A DNA stretch of 64,000 nucleotides from Sphingomonas sp. (GCF_024508665.1 NZ_JANINP010000006.1:372001-436000); one strand, 5' to 3'; shown: positions 8,143 through 16,436, numbered from the stretch's first letter. Made by a program: numbers and translations. Notes: generated by a model from the sequence alone, not told the origin.

Positions 8143-8822
8143 TGCGCGGACCGATCCTGACCCCGGCCGAACGCGAGCAGGTGACCAAAGCGGTCACGAC
8201 GGCCGAGGCCGGCACCGATGCCGAGATCGTCACGATCGTGGCGCCGCGATCGGACCCCTATCACGATATCGGCCTCAACCTCGGCATAGTCGCGATGTTG
8301 CTGGTGGCGGGGATCGCGGCGCTCAATCCTACCGCGATCGAGGACAAGATCGCCTGGTTCCAGAACGGCTGGCAAGGTGGAGTCAATCTGGGGCGGTCGT
8401 TCTTCGCGCTGATGGTGGTCGAGGCCGCCGTGTTGCTGCTGATCCGGGGCGCGCTTTATTGGTCGCCATTGCGGATGGCGCTGACGCCCAAGGCGGTGCG
8501 GTCGCGCCGCGTGCGGCGTCGCGCGATCCAGTATTTCAAGGTCGGCGCCGAACGCCGCACCGCCGCGCGGGTAGGAGTGTTGCTCTACCTCTCGCTCGAT
8601 GAAAGGCTGGCGGAGATCGTCGCCGACGAAGCGATCCATGCCAAGGTCCCGCCCGAACGCTGGGGCGCGGCGATGGCCGCGCTGATCGATCGGGTCCGTG
8701 CCGGGCATCCGGGCGATGGCATGGCCGCCGCGGTGACCGCGATCGGCACCATCGTCGCCGAACATTTCCCCAAGACGGAAAGCGACGTGAACGAACTCCC
8801 CGACCGGCTGATCGAATTGTGA
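8142..8822 (+). CDS. TPM domain membrane protein
   Basis: The 226-residue product shares the TPM-type N-terminal and C-terminal segments (AEAGTDAEIVTIVAPRSD, then LSLDERLAEIVADEAIHAK) split by two transmembrane helices (about residues 45-65 and 88-108). Such two-helix TPM proteins follow LemA and YgcG-like genes in many Proteobacteria. The ATG at 8142 overlaps the preceding stop, and its own stop overlaps the GTG of the Nudix gene, so translation of these genes is coupled. Function is unknown; an envelope-maintenance role is a guess from the company it keeps. Confidence 0.82.
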   Translation: MRGPILTPAEREQVTKAVTTAEAGTDAEIVTIVAPRSDPYHDIGLNLGIVAMLLVAGIAALNPTAIEDKIAWFQNGWQGGVNLGRSFFALMVVEAAVLLLIRGALYWSPLRMALTPKAVRSRRVRRRAIQYFKVGAERRTAARVGVLLYLSLDERLAEIVADEAIHAKVPPERWGAAMAALIDRVRAGHPGDGMAAAVTAIGTIVAEHFPKTESDVNELPDRLIEL

Positions 8823-9367
8823 GCGTCACCGACGCCGACGCGATCGAGGAAACCGTCTGGAAGGGCCGCTTTCTCGAAATGAAGAAACGCGGCCGCTGGG
8901 AATATGTCGGCCGCGTCGGCGGGGTCGAAGCGGCGGTGATCATCGCCATCGATCAGGGCCATGTCATCCTGGTCGAGCAATATCGCGTGCCGCTGGGCCG
9001 CGCCTGCCTGGAATTGCCCGCCGGTCTGATCGGCGATGAGGATGCAGGCGAAACCGCCGAAATGTCGGCCGCGCGCGAGCTGGAAGAGGAAACCGGCTAT
9101 CGTCCCGCGACCTGCACCTCGCTGGGGACGTTCTACGCCTCGCCCGGCATGGTCAGCGAGTGTTTCACGCTGATCCGCGCGGAGGGGCTGACACGGGTCG
9201 GCGAGGGCGGCGGAACGGCGGATGAGAATATCATTGTCCACCGCGTGCCGATGGCGACGATAACCGACTTCATCGCCGAGCGCCGCGCCGCGGGGGTGGC
9301 GATCGACGTGAAGTTGCTGACGCTGCTTGGGCCGTCGCTGCTTTCCGATGAGATCGTAGACGCATAA
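8819..9367 (+). CDS. Nudix hydrolase, ADP-ribose pyrophosphatase-like
   Basis: The 182-residue product contains a Nudix box around GETAEMSAARELEEETGY (about residues 78-95), which binds the metal ions for diphosphate cleavage. The ELPAGLIG segment in front of the box and the SPGMVSECFTL segment after it resemble ADP-ribose or ADP-sugar pyrophosphatases (NudF type). The start is GTG at 8819, overlapping the preceding TGA in a GTGA arrangement. It ends the lemA-TPM-TPM operon. A possible stem-loop (GGCAAG/CTTGCC) follows at 9381-9399. Confidence 0.87.
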   Translation: MSVTDADAIEETVWKGRFLEMKKRGRWEYVGRVGGVEAAVIIAIDQGHVILVEQYRVPLGRACLELPAGLIGDEDAGETAEMSAARELEEETGYRPATCTSLGTFYASPGMVSECFTLIRAEGLTRVGEGGGTADENIIVHRVPMATITDFIAERRAAGVAIDVKLLTLLGPSLLSDEIVDA

Positions 9368-9480
9368 AGAGCCGTCGGGCGGCAAGCGACTGACTTGCCG
9401 ACAATAATCCAACGATGCAGCATGTCTGAGCAACTGGCAATCTGTCTGTCCTTTGAGCGCTGATTCGAGGAGCACCTACG

Positions 9481-10095
9481 TTGGGAAAGCGGCTCATGTT
9501 CGTGCTGGTCTGTGCCATGACTGGGATCAGCACCCAGGCATTCGGGCAGTTTATTCTTCCCAAACCGGAAGTGTTCGTTCGCGCGGAAGATCAGCAACGG
9601 GCGCGGTTTCTTGAAAAACCGTGCGCCTCAATCGATGAGGGGCACGGCTGCTATCGATACGACGGGCGTTTAATACGCGAGGCGCCTTGCGCTTACCACA
9701 TCGAAGCCGGCGTTATCGGGTTTGTGCCAACCGACCAATGCTATAAAATGGACGCCCCACGGCGATATCGGGGCGTCTGGATCGATGAATTCGAAGGTCA
9801 GAAGTTCATACCGGAGGGAACGAGGGCGCCCGAATGGCCGCGCGGGAATCCGCAATCACCCGAATGGCAGAAGAAAGCCGATCAAGCGATCGCTGCGACG
9901 ATTTGGCTTGACGTCGATCGGGCCAAATTAGGTCACAAATGGCAACAAGGTGGACGAAGGGTGTTCATCGAGTTCATTGGTCGAAAAACTATGTATCCGG
10001 GCAATTATGGCCATATGGGCATGTCGGGACAGGAGATCATCGTCGATCGCGTGATCGCGCAGAGACAATGTCCGCAAATCGGAGCCTGTCGCTGA
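9481..10095 (+). CDS. Hypothetical secreted protein
   Basis: A 204-residue protein I do not recognise. It has an N-terminal signal peptide (cleavage plausible after TQAFGQ, about residue 21). Four or five cysteines lie in the mature part (CASIDEGHGC, APC, TDQC), suggesting disulfides in the periplasm. The start is TTG at 9481, preceded by GAGGAG at 8-nt spacing; an ATG five codons later is possible. The conserved-looking block GHMGMSGQEIIVDRVI near the C-terminus ends with two further cysteines. Codon use is less GC-biased than in its neighbours, which may mean recent acquisition or simply low expression. Confidence 0.6.
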   Translation: MGKRLMFVLVCAMTGISTQAFGQFILPKPEVFVRAEDQQRARFLEKPCASIDEGHGCYRYDGRLIREAPCAYHIEAGVIGFVPTDQCYKMDAPRRYRGVWIDEFEGQKFIPEGTRAPEWPRGNPQSPEWQKKADQAIAATIWLDVDRAKLGHKWQQGGRRVFIEFIGRKTMYPGNYGHMGMSGQEIIVDRVIAQRQCPQIGACR

Positions 10096-10234
10096 ATAGG
10101 CCAGGCAGCTTGCCACCCAAATCTCGCCGTTCGATCCGCATAGCGATAGCTGTCATTCATGGGTTCCCGACCTAGCGATCGTCGTACTTCGCTGCGAACG
10201 GCGCTTATTGCATCCGGTTCCCGAGCACCCCGAT

Positions 10235-10708
10235 CTACCATGGGCCGGTCCCCGTCGCGCCTTGCCGATATTCGGCGATGCGGCGAGCGGTGGCGGGGGA
10301 TAGCGGCGCGGGCAGGGCGTCCGGCGCGAACCAGGCGGCTTCCTCTATTTCGGCCAGATCGGCGCGGCGGAACTCGGCGCTCGCATCGGGACCGCCCTGC
10401 ACCACGAAAATGACGATATGGTCGTCCTTGCCCTCGCGCCGGCTGTGATAGACGCCGAGGACACGCTCGATCCTGGCGTCGGTCACGCCGACTTCTTCCG
10501 CGAGCTCGCGGAATAGAGCGGCGTCGATACTCTCACCTTTATTCACCCCGCCGCCGGGCAGATACCAGTGCTCCATATAGGTGTGTCGCACCAGTGCGAT
10601 GCGGCCATCCCGATCGAGCAGGATGGCGCGAACTCCGATCGTCCGCGGCCTCGTGATCCGCCATACGATCCGCGCCGCCTTGCCGGCCAGCCGATGCGTC
10701 CACGCCAT
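10235..10708 (-). CDS. Nudix hydrolase
   Basis: A 157-residue Nudix protein. The box GVNKGESIDAALFRELAEEVGV (about residues 64-85) contains the full G-x5-E-x7-REL-x-EE-x-G-V signature, preceded by WYLPGGG. It hydrolyses a nucleoside-diphosphate-linked substrate that cannot be named from sequence. The ATG at 10708 is chosen because AAGGAGG stands six to seven bases before it. The larger frame upstream runs through the inverted repeat at 10732-10826 and is not likely to be translated. Confidence 0.88.
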   Translation of the reverse strand: MAWTHRLAGKAARIVWRITRPRTIGVRAILLDRDGRIALVRHTYMEHWYLPGGGVNKGESIDAALFRELAEEVGVTDARIERVLGVYHSRREGKDDHIVIFVVQGGPDASAEFRRADLAEIEEAAWFAPDALPAPLSPATARRIAEYRQGATGTGPW

Positions 10709-10731
10709 CCCCGGCCTCCTTCGCGCGAACG

Positions 10732-10826
10732 CCGGGCTGCGGCGCGCGGTTACCAATTCACCCGAATGTGCATGGTGGCGCAGCGATCGTGTGAATTCCA
10801 CCCTTTGGTAAACCGACGCAGCCCGG
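10732..10826. repeat. Long imperfect inverted repeat
   Basis: CCGGGCTGCG (10732-10741) pairs perfectly with CGCAGCCCGG (10817-10826). Inside, GGTTACCAA (10748-10756) pairs with TTTGGTAAACC (10804-10814) with one bulge, and AATTCAC (10755-10761) with GTGAATT (10791-10797). The whole would fold into a hairpin of about 95 nt in the gap between the VOC and Nudix genes. There is no U-tract, so it is not a simple terminator. It could be a small RNA, a leader of the Nudix mRNA, or a miniature mobile element. Confidence 0.6.
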
Positions 10827-10850
10827 TGACCCTAGCCCTTATCCGGCCTC

Positions 10851-11261
10851 TCAGGCGCCGCCGATCGCTGCCGGGTCCATCCACATGATCTCCCAGACAT
10901 AGCCGTCGAGATCCTCGACATGGCGATTGTACATGAAACCCAGATCCTGCGCCGGATCGGGATCGGCGGTGCCGCCCGCCGCCGCGGCGCGATCGACGAT
11001 GGCGTCCACGTCTTCCTTGCTGTCGGCCGACAGCGCCAGCAGCAACGGGCTGGCAGCATGCGCGTCGGCGATCGGACGCTTGGTGAATTCGCCGTAATGC
11101 GCGTGGGTGAGAAGCATGACGAAGATCGTGTCCGAGAACATGAGCGACGTCGAGGTTTCACCCGAAAACTGCGGGTTAACCGTGCCGCCCAAGGCGACAT
11201 AAAAGGCGGTGGAAGCCGCCAGATCGCGCACGGGGAGGTTCACGAAGATCATTTTAGGCAT
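10851..11261 (-). CDS. VOC family protein (glyoxalase/bleomycin resistance superfamily)
   Basis: The 136-residue product has the paired beta-alpha-beta-beta-beta modules of the vicinal oxygen chelate fold. It opens with MIFVNLPVRDLAASTAFYVALG and closes with the second-module pattern NRHVEDLDGYVWEIMWMDP. This subfamily is annotated as extradiol dioxygenase- or lactoylglutathione lyase-like, but its members are rarely tested. It is divergent from a TetR gene, with palindromic operators between, so it is probably the repressor's target. Confidence 0.85.
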   Translation of the reverse strand: MPKMIFVNLPVRDLAASTAFYVALGGTVNPQFSGETSTSLMFSDTIFVMLLTHAHYGEFTKRPIADAHAASPLLLALSADSKEDVDAIVDRAAAAGGTADPDPAQDLGFMYNRHVEDLDGYVWEIMWMDPAAIGGA

Positions 11262-11285
11262 GCTCAGCTCCGTTTTTGGCCCATT

Positions 11286-11308
11286 CAGTACTAGACCGAC
11301 TAGTACTG
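11286..11308. promoter_or_regulatory. TetR operator between the VOC and TetR genes
   Basis: CAGTACTAG and CTAGTACTG are perfect 9-bp arms around ACCGA. A second site with the same half-site (GTACT-GTCT-AGTAC, 11333-11346) lies 18 bp before the TetR start. Two sites in a divergent intergenic region suggest that one repressor controls both directions. Inferred from symmetry and position. Confidence 0.75.
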
Positions 11309-11363
11309 TATCCGCGCTAGCGTTCGGTGGCGGTACTGTCTAGTACTGGGTTGATGAGGGCGC

Positions 11364-12035
11364 ATGAAAACTGACGGCGAGACGAGATCGGAGCGCAAGG
11401 AGCGCGACATCATCCGGGCGGCGGCCGCGACCTTCATCAGCAAGGGTTATGACGGCACCAGCATGGAGGAGATCGCCACCAAGGCGGCGGTCTCCAAACA
11501 GACCATCTACAAGCATTTCACCGACAAGGAGACATTGTTTGGAGAGGTCGTCCGCTCGACGGCCGCGGGAGCGAACGACATCGTCGAGTTGGTGACGAAC
11601 CTGCTATCCGACACCAAATTCCGGCAAGGCGGCTTGGCCAAGCTCGGGCGACTGGTGGTGACGACATTGCTGGACGACGAGTTGGTGAAGCTCCGCCGCC
11701 TGATCATTGCCAATGCCGATCGGATGCCGAGCCTGGGCCGCGATTGGTACGAAAAGGGTTTCGAGCGGATGCTCGGGACGATGGCGTCCTGCTTTCGAAA
11801 ACTGTCGGCGCAGGGCCTGATGCGCGCCGATGATCCCGAGCTCGCCGCCAGCCATTTCTTCGGCATGCTCCTCTGGATTCCGATGAACGAAGCGATGTTC
11901 ACGGGCAACCGCCATCCCCGATCAAGGGTCGAGCTGGAACGGCATGCCGACGCCTCGGTCGAGGCTTTTCTCGCTCTTTATGGAGTGCGGGACCGGCCGA
12001 ACGCCGGAGGAAAGTCGAGCACCGCGCCGGTATAG
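11364..12035 (+). CDS. TetR/AcrR family transcriptional regulator
   Basis: The 223-residue product has the TetR N-terminal domain: IIRAAAATFISKGYDGTSMEEIATKAAVSKQTIYKHFTDKE at about residues 13-53. An AefR-like C-terminal ligand domain follows (LRRLIIANADRMPSLGRDWYEKGFERM). Palindromes at 11286-11308 and 11333-11346 lie between it and the divergent VOC gene. Its last 58 bases overlap the 3' end of the convergent gene at 11978-12661, an unusually long antiparallel overlap. The inducing ligand is unknown. Confidence 0.92.
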   Translation: MKTDGETRSERKERDIIRAAAATFISKGYDGTSMEEIATKAAVSKQTIYKHFTDKETLFGEVVRSTAAGANDIVELVTNLLSDTKFRQGGLAKLGRLVVTTLLDDELVKLRRLIIANADRMPSLGRDWYEKGFERMLGTMASCFRKLSAQGLMRADDPELAASHFFGMLLWIPMNEAMFTGNRHPRSRVELERHADASVEAFLALYGVRDRPNAGGKSSTAPV

Positions 12036-12661
12036 GTCTCGACCACGTAACTGAACGGTTCGCCATCGCCGCGCGTCAGCACGGCCTGATGCTCGATGAC
12101 CTTGTCGGGAATCGGCAAGGATGCGCCCGGATTGGCGCGCGGCAAGGGAGCGCCGCCGCTGTCCCAATCCTCAGGTAACGGCGACCATAGCAACGTCGCC
12201 GATACCGTATGCCGCTGAAACCGAAGCGGTTGAACGACGCGACCGAACGCCGCATCGCTGGTTTCTAGCGCCTGGTTCATGTCGGGCGTGAGGCGCGACG
12301 GGACGTACCAATTATCGGCCTCGGATAGGAAATACTCGCCGCAGCGCAATCGCACCCGGCGATAGGCGATCGGCTGGCCGGCCTCGACATGCAGCTGCTC
12401 ACGGACCGCGGCGGGCGGTGGCTTGTCCTGGCCGCGGACGCGATCCGCGACGATCCTCGCGCCATCGGCGAGATGGTGGTGCGCGCACCAGCGGTCGAGC
12501 GTCAAGGTCGCGCTGTCATGGCTCAACAGGTCGGCGTTCAACGTCTGGAGCTCGGCCAGCGCTTCGAGCCTGGCGACGGGCGTGTCCGGCCAGGAGGCTG
12601 GTGCAGGCGATGCGGCGAGCGCCAGCATAGCCAGCGCGCATCGTACGGTCATTCGCTTCAT
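11978..12661 (-). CDS. Secreted protein resembling chorismate-lyase-like (UTRA-type) fold
   Basis: The 227-residue product has an N-terminal signal peptide (about residues 1-23, ending PAPAS). In the body, YRRVRLRCGEYFLSEADNWYVPSRLTPDMNQAL and FGRVVQPLRFQRHTVSATLLW recall chorismate lyase-like proteins; no characterised member is close enough for me to assign a reaction. The signal peptide argues against ubiquinone synthesis. The ATG at 12661 starts the signal peptide; a second ATG three codons on is possible. The gene is convergent with, and overlaps, the TetR gene. Confidence 0.6.
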   Translation of the reverse strand: MKRMTVRCALAMLALAASPAPASWPDTPVARLEALAELQTLNADLLSHDSATLTLDRWCAHHHLADGARIVADRVRGQDKPPPAAVREQLHVEAGQPIAYRRVRLRCGEYFLSEADNWYVPSRLTPDMNQALETSDAAFGRVVQPLRFQRHTVSATLLWSPLPEDWDSGGAPLPRANPGASLPIPDKVIEHQAVLTRGDGEPFSYVVETYTGAVLDFPPAFGRSRTP

Positions 12662-12710
12662 TTTGACCAAGAAGGATGCTCCCGAGTCGGTATCGCCACA
12701 TCGCCGCCCT

Positions 12711-13292
12711 TCAATGGATCGTCTCGCCGCGCGCGCACATGCCGACGAATTTCTCGATCCGCGCAGCCCGCGTTTCCGGTTTCTTCGCGGTCTCCACGCG
12801 GTACAAAATCGCGTAGCGATTGGATCCGGTAAGCGAGTCGAAGAACGCCCGCGCCGCTGGTGTTGCATCCAGCGCAGCCTTCAAATCCTCCGGCTCCGCC
12901 GCGGTCGAGGCTGGGGCATAGGCCGTATCCCATCGTCCATCGGCTTTGGCCGCCTCGATCTCGACCAGTCCCGCCGTGGCCACGCGGCCGTCAGCCATCA
13001 GTTGCTCCGCGCGCTTGCGGTTATTCTCCGACCATTTGCTGGTGCGCTTGCGCGGTGTGAAGCGGGTCAGGAACCAGGCCTCGTCATATTTGTCGATCTG
13101 CCCATCGATCCAGCCGTGACACAAGGCGCCATCGATCGCCTCCGCCTTGGTCAGGCTCGACGCGCCATTCCCCGCCTTGGCGATCTTCAGCCATATCCCG
13201 GGAGCCTTTCCGGCGGTCGTCGCCAGCCACGCCTCCCACGCTTCGGCGTCGACGAAATCCAGTACCGGCAATCCGCCGCGTTCTTCCACCAT
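12711..13292 (-). CDS. YdeI/OmpD-associated (OmdA) family protein
   Basis: The 193-residue product matches the YdeI/OmdA family. Visible are an N-terminal helical domain with WLKIAKAGNGASSLTKAEAIDGALCHGWIDGQIDKYD and the signature FTPRKRTSKWSENNRKRAEQL. The C-terminal OmdA domain follows (EDLKAALDATPAARAFFDSLTGSNRYAILYRVETAKKPETRAARIEKFV). Some members are called bacteriocin-protection proteins; most are uncharacterised. It is divergent from a PadR gene, with a perfect 19-bp palindrome between them. Confidence 0.92.
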   Translation of the reverse strand: MVEERGGLPVLDFVDAEAWEAWLATTAGKAPGIWLKIAKAGNGASSLTKAEAIDGALCHGWIDGQIDKYDEAWFLTRFTPRKRTSKWSENNRKRAEQLMADGRVATAGLVEIEAAKADGRWDTAYAPASTAAEPEDLKAALDATPAARAFFDSLTGSNRYAILYRVETAKKPETRAARIEKFVGMCARGETIH

Positions 13293-13345
13293 CGCGCTCC
13301 TTCGACCTGACGTTCCCTTGGCATCGCGGTGGTTGACAGCTCAAG

Positions 13346-13364
13346 CACTGTGTGACACACAGTG
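13346..13364. promoter_or_regulatory. Putative PadR operator
   Basis: CACTGTGTGACACACAGTG is a perfect 19-bp palindrome centred on A13355. A related half-site, CACACTATG, lies at 13372-13380. TTGACA at 13333-13338 could be a -35 element. The site lies 30 bp before the PadR start in the divergent intergenic region, so autoregulation is expected; control of the OmdA-family gene is possible. Confidence 0.75.
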
Positions 13365-13393
13365 TATAACGCACACTATGTAAAGCACAGCTC

Positions 13394-13735
13394 ATGCCGG
13401 TCGACGACGACATATTCGAAAAATTGCGCATCGAGCTTCGTCGGGGATCGCTGGTGCTCGCCGTGCTCGGGGCGCTTCGCGAGGAACGCTATGGCTATAC
13501 GTTGCGCCAGTCGCTCGAGGATGCCGGGCTGCTGATCGACGAAGGCGCGCTTTACCCGCTGCTGCGCCGCCTAGAATCGCAAGGCCTGTTGATCAGCGAA
13601 TGGCGCGAGGAGGCGAAACGAACCAAGCGATTCTACCGCCTTTCGGTCGATGGCACCGACACGCTCGCCGCCTTGCTCCGCGAATGGAATGCGATTTCAG
13701 AATCGATCCTGCGCCTTACCGAAAAGGACAAATGA
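13394..13735 (+). CDS. PadR family transcriptional regulator
   Basis: The 113-residue product is a PadR winged-helix protein of the short type: LRRGSLVLAVLGALREERYGYTLRQSLEDAG, then EGALYPLLRRLESQGLLISEWRE and a C-terminal dimerisation helix. It is followed after one base (TGAGATG) by a membrane protein with an N-terminal HAAS-like domain. That pairing is common and suggests the regulator controls the membrane protein. The palindrome at 13346-13364 is the probable autoregulatory site. Confidence 0.94.
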   Translation: MPVDDDIFEKLRIELRRGSLVLAVLGALREERYGYTLRQSLEDAGLLIDEGALYPLLRRLESQGLLISEWREEAKRTKRFYRLSVDGTDTLAALLREWNAISESILRLTEKDK

Positions 13736-13736
13736 G

Positions 13737-14711
13737 ATGGACCTGATCGACCGCTATCTCGCCGCGATCGCGCGGCGCCTGCCCGCAGACAAGGCCGACG
13801 ATATCGTGGCGGAGATCCGCGACGATCTGCTCACGCGCCAGGAAGTGCGCGAGGACGCGCTCGGACGTCCGCTCGACAAGAAAGAGGTCGCCGCTCTGAT
13901 CAAGGATATGGGCCACCCGCTGCTGGTCGCCTCGCGCTATCGGTCGCAGCAATATTTAATCGGGCCGGACGCTTTTCCGTTTTTCGTCGCGACCTTGCGC
14001 ATCGTGGCAATATTCCTGGCGATCGCGTTCGCCGTGACCGCCGCGTCGAGCGTGGTGTTCGGTCACGCCGACATCGTCCACGCCGCGATCGGCGCGACTG
14101 CTAACCTGTTGAGTTCGGCTGTGTTCGGCTTCGGCGCCGTGGTCGCGATCTTCTATGCGCTCGAACGTGCCGGCTTCCCGGCCGACCACCTCGCCAAATG
14201 GCGGCCGCAGGACTTGCCCGAGGTGAAGGACAAGCAGCCCGGTGCCTGGGGACCGGCGTTCGAGGTCGCGATCGGCGTCTATTTCATCCTGTGGTGGTGC
14301 GGATGGGTGCCGTTCCCGGCATATTTCGGCAACACAAAGGGACTGATTCTCACGCCGGATCCGATCTGGACCCTGCTGTGGTGGCCGGTGCTCGCGCTGA
14401 TGGTCGCGCGCCTCGTCTTCAACCTCATCCAGTGGCTACGGCCGCGTTGGAAGGGGGCGCAGGCACTACTCGCGATCGGTACCGGGGCGGGCGGGCTTGG
14501 TCTCGCCTATGTAATCCATCGAGCGGGCCATTGGCTCACCGCGAGCGGTACGCTCGCCGCGGACAAATTGGCGCAGATCGATCGCGGCGTGAACGTCGGC
14601 ATCCGCTGGGCGATCGTCCTGGTCGGAGCGATCATGGTGGTCCAGTGCTTTCAGGAACTGTGGCGGCTCGCCACGTCGCGTCCAGGGACGACGGGCGCGA
14701 AGATGATCTGA
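13737..14711 (+). CDS. HAAS-domain membrane protein (PadR partner)
   Basis: The 324-residue product starts with a helical domain (LIDRYLAAIARRLPADKADDIVAEIRDDLLTRQEVREDALGRPL) like the HAAS signalling domain found next to PadR regulators. A cytoplasmic linker and about six transmembrane helices follow (residues 88-110, 120-150, 185-205, 215-240, 250-275 and near the C-terminus). The ATG at 13737 is one base after the PadR stop. Function is unknown; PadR-HAAS pairs generally respond to membrane or antimicrobial stress in other bacteria, but nothing in the sequence shows that here. Confidence 0.8.
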   Translation: MDLIDRYLAAIARRLPADKADDIVAEIRDDLLTRQEVREDALGRPLDKKEVAALIKDMGHPLLVASRYRSQQYLIGPDAFPFFVATLRIVAIFLAIAFAVTAASSVVFGHADIVHAAIGATANLLSSAVFGFGAVVAIFYALERAGFPADHLAKWRPQDLPEVKDKQPGAWGPAFEVAIGVYFILWWCGWVPFPAYFGNTKGLILTPDPIWTLLWWPVLALMVARLVFNLIQWLRPRWKGAQALLAIGTGAGGLGLAYVIHRAGHWLTASGTLAADKLAQIDRGVNVGIRWAIVLVGAIMVVQCFQELWRLATSRPGTTGAKMI

Positions 14712-14736
14712 CGGCTGGCTGATCGAAGGCGGACGG

Positions 14737-15768
14737 CTATGCCGCGCGCTTTTCCAGCGCGTGCGCTGCCTCGGCCATCAATTGCGCGATGATGTCCGCG
14801 ACGGGCTCTTCCTTGTTGACCATGCCGACCGACTGGCCGGCCATCAGGCTGCCATGCTCGACATCACCGTCGATCACTGCGCGGCGCAGCGCGCCTGCCC
14901 AATAATGTTCGATCTGCAGCTGCGCCTCGGCCATTTCGACGCTGCCGTCGTTCAGCGCCTGCGCGACCTCGACCTGCTTGGCGGTGAACAATTCGGTCCC
15001 GGCATTCTTGAGCGCGCGGACCGGAATGACGGGCAGGCGCGGGTCGATCTGCACGCTGGCGACCGCATCGCGGGCATTGGCGCGGAAGAACGCCTTCTTG
15101 AAATTGGGGTGGGCGATCGATTCGGTCGCACAGGCGAAGCGCGTGCCGAGCTGGACGCCTGCCGCGCCCATGTCGAGATAGGCTGCGATCGCCTCGCCGC
15201 GGCCGATCCCGCCGGCGACGAATACCGGCACCTGCTCGGCGACCTCGGGCAGGATTTCCTGCGCCAGCACGCTGGTCGACACCGGGCCGATATGGCCGCC
15301 GGCCTCCATGCCTTCGACGACCAAAGCGTCGACGCCCGAGCGGATCAGCTTCTTGGCGAGCGCGAGCGCGGGGGCGAAGCAGATCAGTTTGGCGCCGTTG
15401 GCCTTAATCGCATCGAGCGATCCCGCCGGCGGCAGCCCGCCCGCCAGGACGACGTGCCCGACCTCATGCTTCTTGCACACCTCGATCAGGTCGAAGAGCT
15501 GCGGGTGCATGGTGATCAGGTTGACGCCGAACGGCTTCGACGTGAGTTCCTTGGTCCCGGCGATCTCCTTGTCGAGCAATTCCGGAGTCATCGCGCCGCA
15601 TGCAATCAGCCCGAATCCGCCCGCGTTGGAGATGGCCGAAACGAGATGGCGCTCGCTCACCCAGGACATCGCGCCGCACAGGATGGCGACCTCGGAACCA
15701 AGGAATTCCACGCCGCGCGCCATGCGCCGCTTGAGGCGCTCGGCGCCGATCAATGAAGGGGAAGTCAT
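14737..15768 (-). CDS. Nitronate monooxygenase-type flavoprotein
   Basis: The 343-residue product is an FMN-dependent TIM-barrel protein of the nitronate monooxygenase / 2-nitropropane dioxygenase family. Visible features are GAMSWVSERHLVSAISNAGGFGLI near the N-terminus, EGMEAGGHIGP with the catalytic-region histidine, and the phosphate-binding VFVAGGIGRGEAIAAYLDMGAAGVQLGTRF. Several such proteins act as NAD(P)H:quinone reductases instead, so the substrate is open. It is divergent from the YjbQ gene, with a 45-bp gap to that gene's probable start. Confidence 0.93.
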   Translation of the reverse strand: MTSPSLIGAERLKRRMARGVEFLGSEVAILCGAMSWVSERHLVSAISNAGGFGLIACGAMTPELLDKEIAGTKELTSKPFGVNLITMHPQLFDLIEVCKKHEVGHVVLAGGLPPAGSLDAIKANGAKLICFAPALALAKKLIRSGVDALVVEGMEAGGHIGPVSTSVLAQEILPEVAEQVPVFVAGGIGRGEAIAAYLDMGAAGVQLGTRFACATESIAHPNFKKAFFRANARDAVASVQIDPRLPVIPVRALKNAGTELFTAKQVEVAQALNDGSVEMAEAQLQIEHYWAGALRRAVIDGDVEHGSLMAGQSVGMVNKEEPVADIIAQLMAEAAHALEKRAA

Positions 15769-15813
15769 GCCGCGGCACTAGCCTTGCCCGGGGGTTTGGG
15801 GCAAGCCCGTGTC

Positions 15814-16231
15814 ATGCGACAGCACGCCACCGAGCTGACGGTGCGGACCCCTGGCCAGGGGTTGCACGATTGCACTGACAGGATTTGCCGCTGGATCGCG
15901 GATAGCGGCATCGAGACCGGCCTGTTGACGGTGTTCATCCGCCACACTTCGGCCTCGCTCGTCATCCAGGAGAATGCCGCACCCGCCGCGCGCCGCGACC
16001 TCGAACGCTATTTCGCCCGCATCGCGTCGGAATCGAGCGAGTACGAGCATGACGACGAAGGCCCCGACGACATGCCCGCGCACCTGCGCGCCGCGCTGAC
16101 CCAGACCAGCCTGACGATCCCGGTGATCGGCGGCCGGCTGACGTTGGGGACGTGGCAGGGGGATCTACGTGTTCGAACACCGTCATGCGCCGCATGCACG
16201 GACGTTGGCGCTGCATCTGATCGGCGAATGA
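15814..16231 (+). pseudogene. YjbQ/UPF0047 family protein, frameshifted near the 3' end
   Basis: The reading frame from ATG 15814 gives a YjbQ protein: MRQHATELTVRTPGQGLHDCTDRICRWI, then VFIRHTSASLVIQENAAPAARRDLERYF and GGRLTLGTWQG. At the five-G run 16158-16162 the frame is lost. Dropping one G restores IYVFEHRHAPHARTLALHL and IGE followed by TGA at 16229-16231, exactly where the family ends. The unshifted frame runs on into repeat DNA to 16311. Either the gene carries a +1 frameshift or the G-run is a base-calling error. YjbQ proteins have weak thiamin-phosphate synthase activity. Confidence 0.85.
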
Positions 16232-16316
16232 AGTCCGAAAGTCCCTCCCCTTCAGGGGCAGGGCTATCGCTTATGGATTTGGGGTGGGGCAGCGCCGATC
16301 AACTGAGCTGAACCGT

Positions 16317-16402
16317 CATGCCGGACTTGTTCCGGCATCCCATGCGCAACAACGGCTCGATTCCGTTGTGGAGGGTTGGACCCCGGCACAAGGCCGGGGT
16401 GA
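16317..16402. repeat. Dispersed palindromic repeats (CCGG-type)
   Basis: Two hairpins, ATGCCGGACTTGTTCCGGCAT near 16318-16340 and ACCCCGGCACAAGGCCGGGGT near 16380-16400, are of the kind widely dispersed in sphingomonad and other alphaproteobacterial intergenic DNA. A weaker pair of the same type is at 40543-40650. No coding function. Confidence 0.6.
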
Positions 16403-16436
16403 CGACGAATAAACTGCTCGAGTTCCATATGCGATA

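Noticed and set aside
13333..13370. TTGACA and TATAAC as a promoter pair before the PadR gene
   Set aside because: The gap between the hexamers is 26 bp, too long for a standard sigma-70-type promoter.
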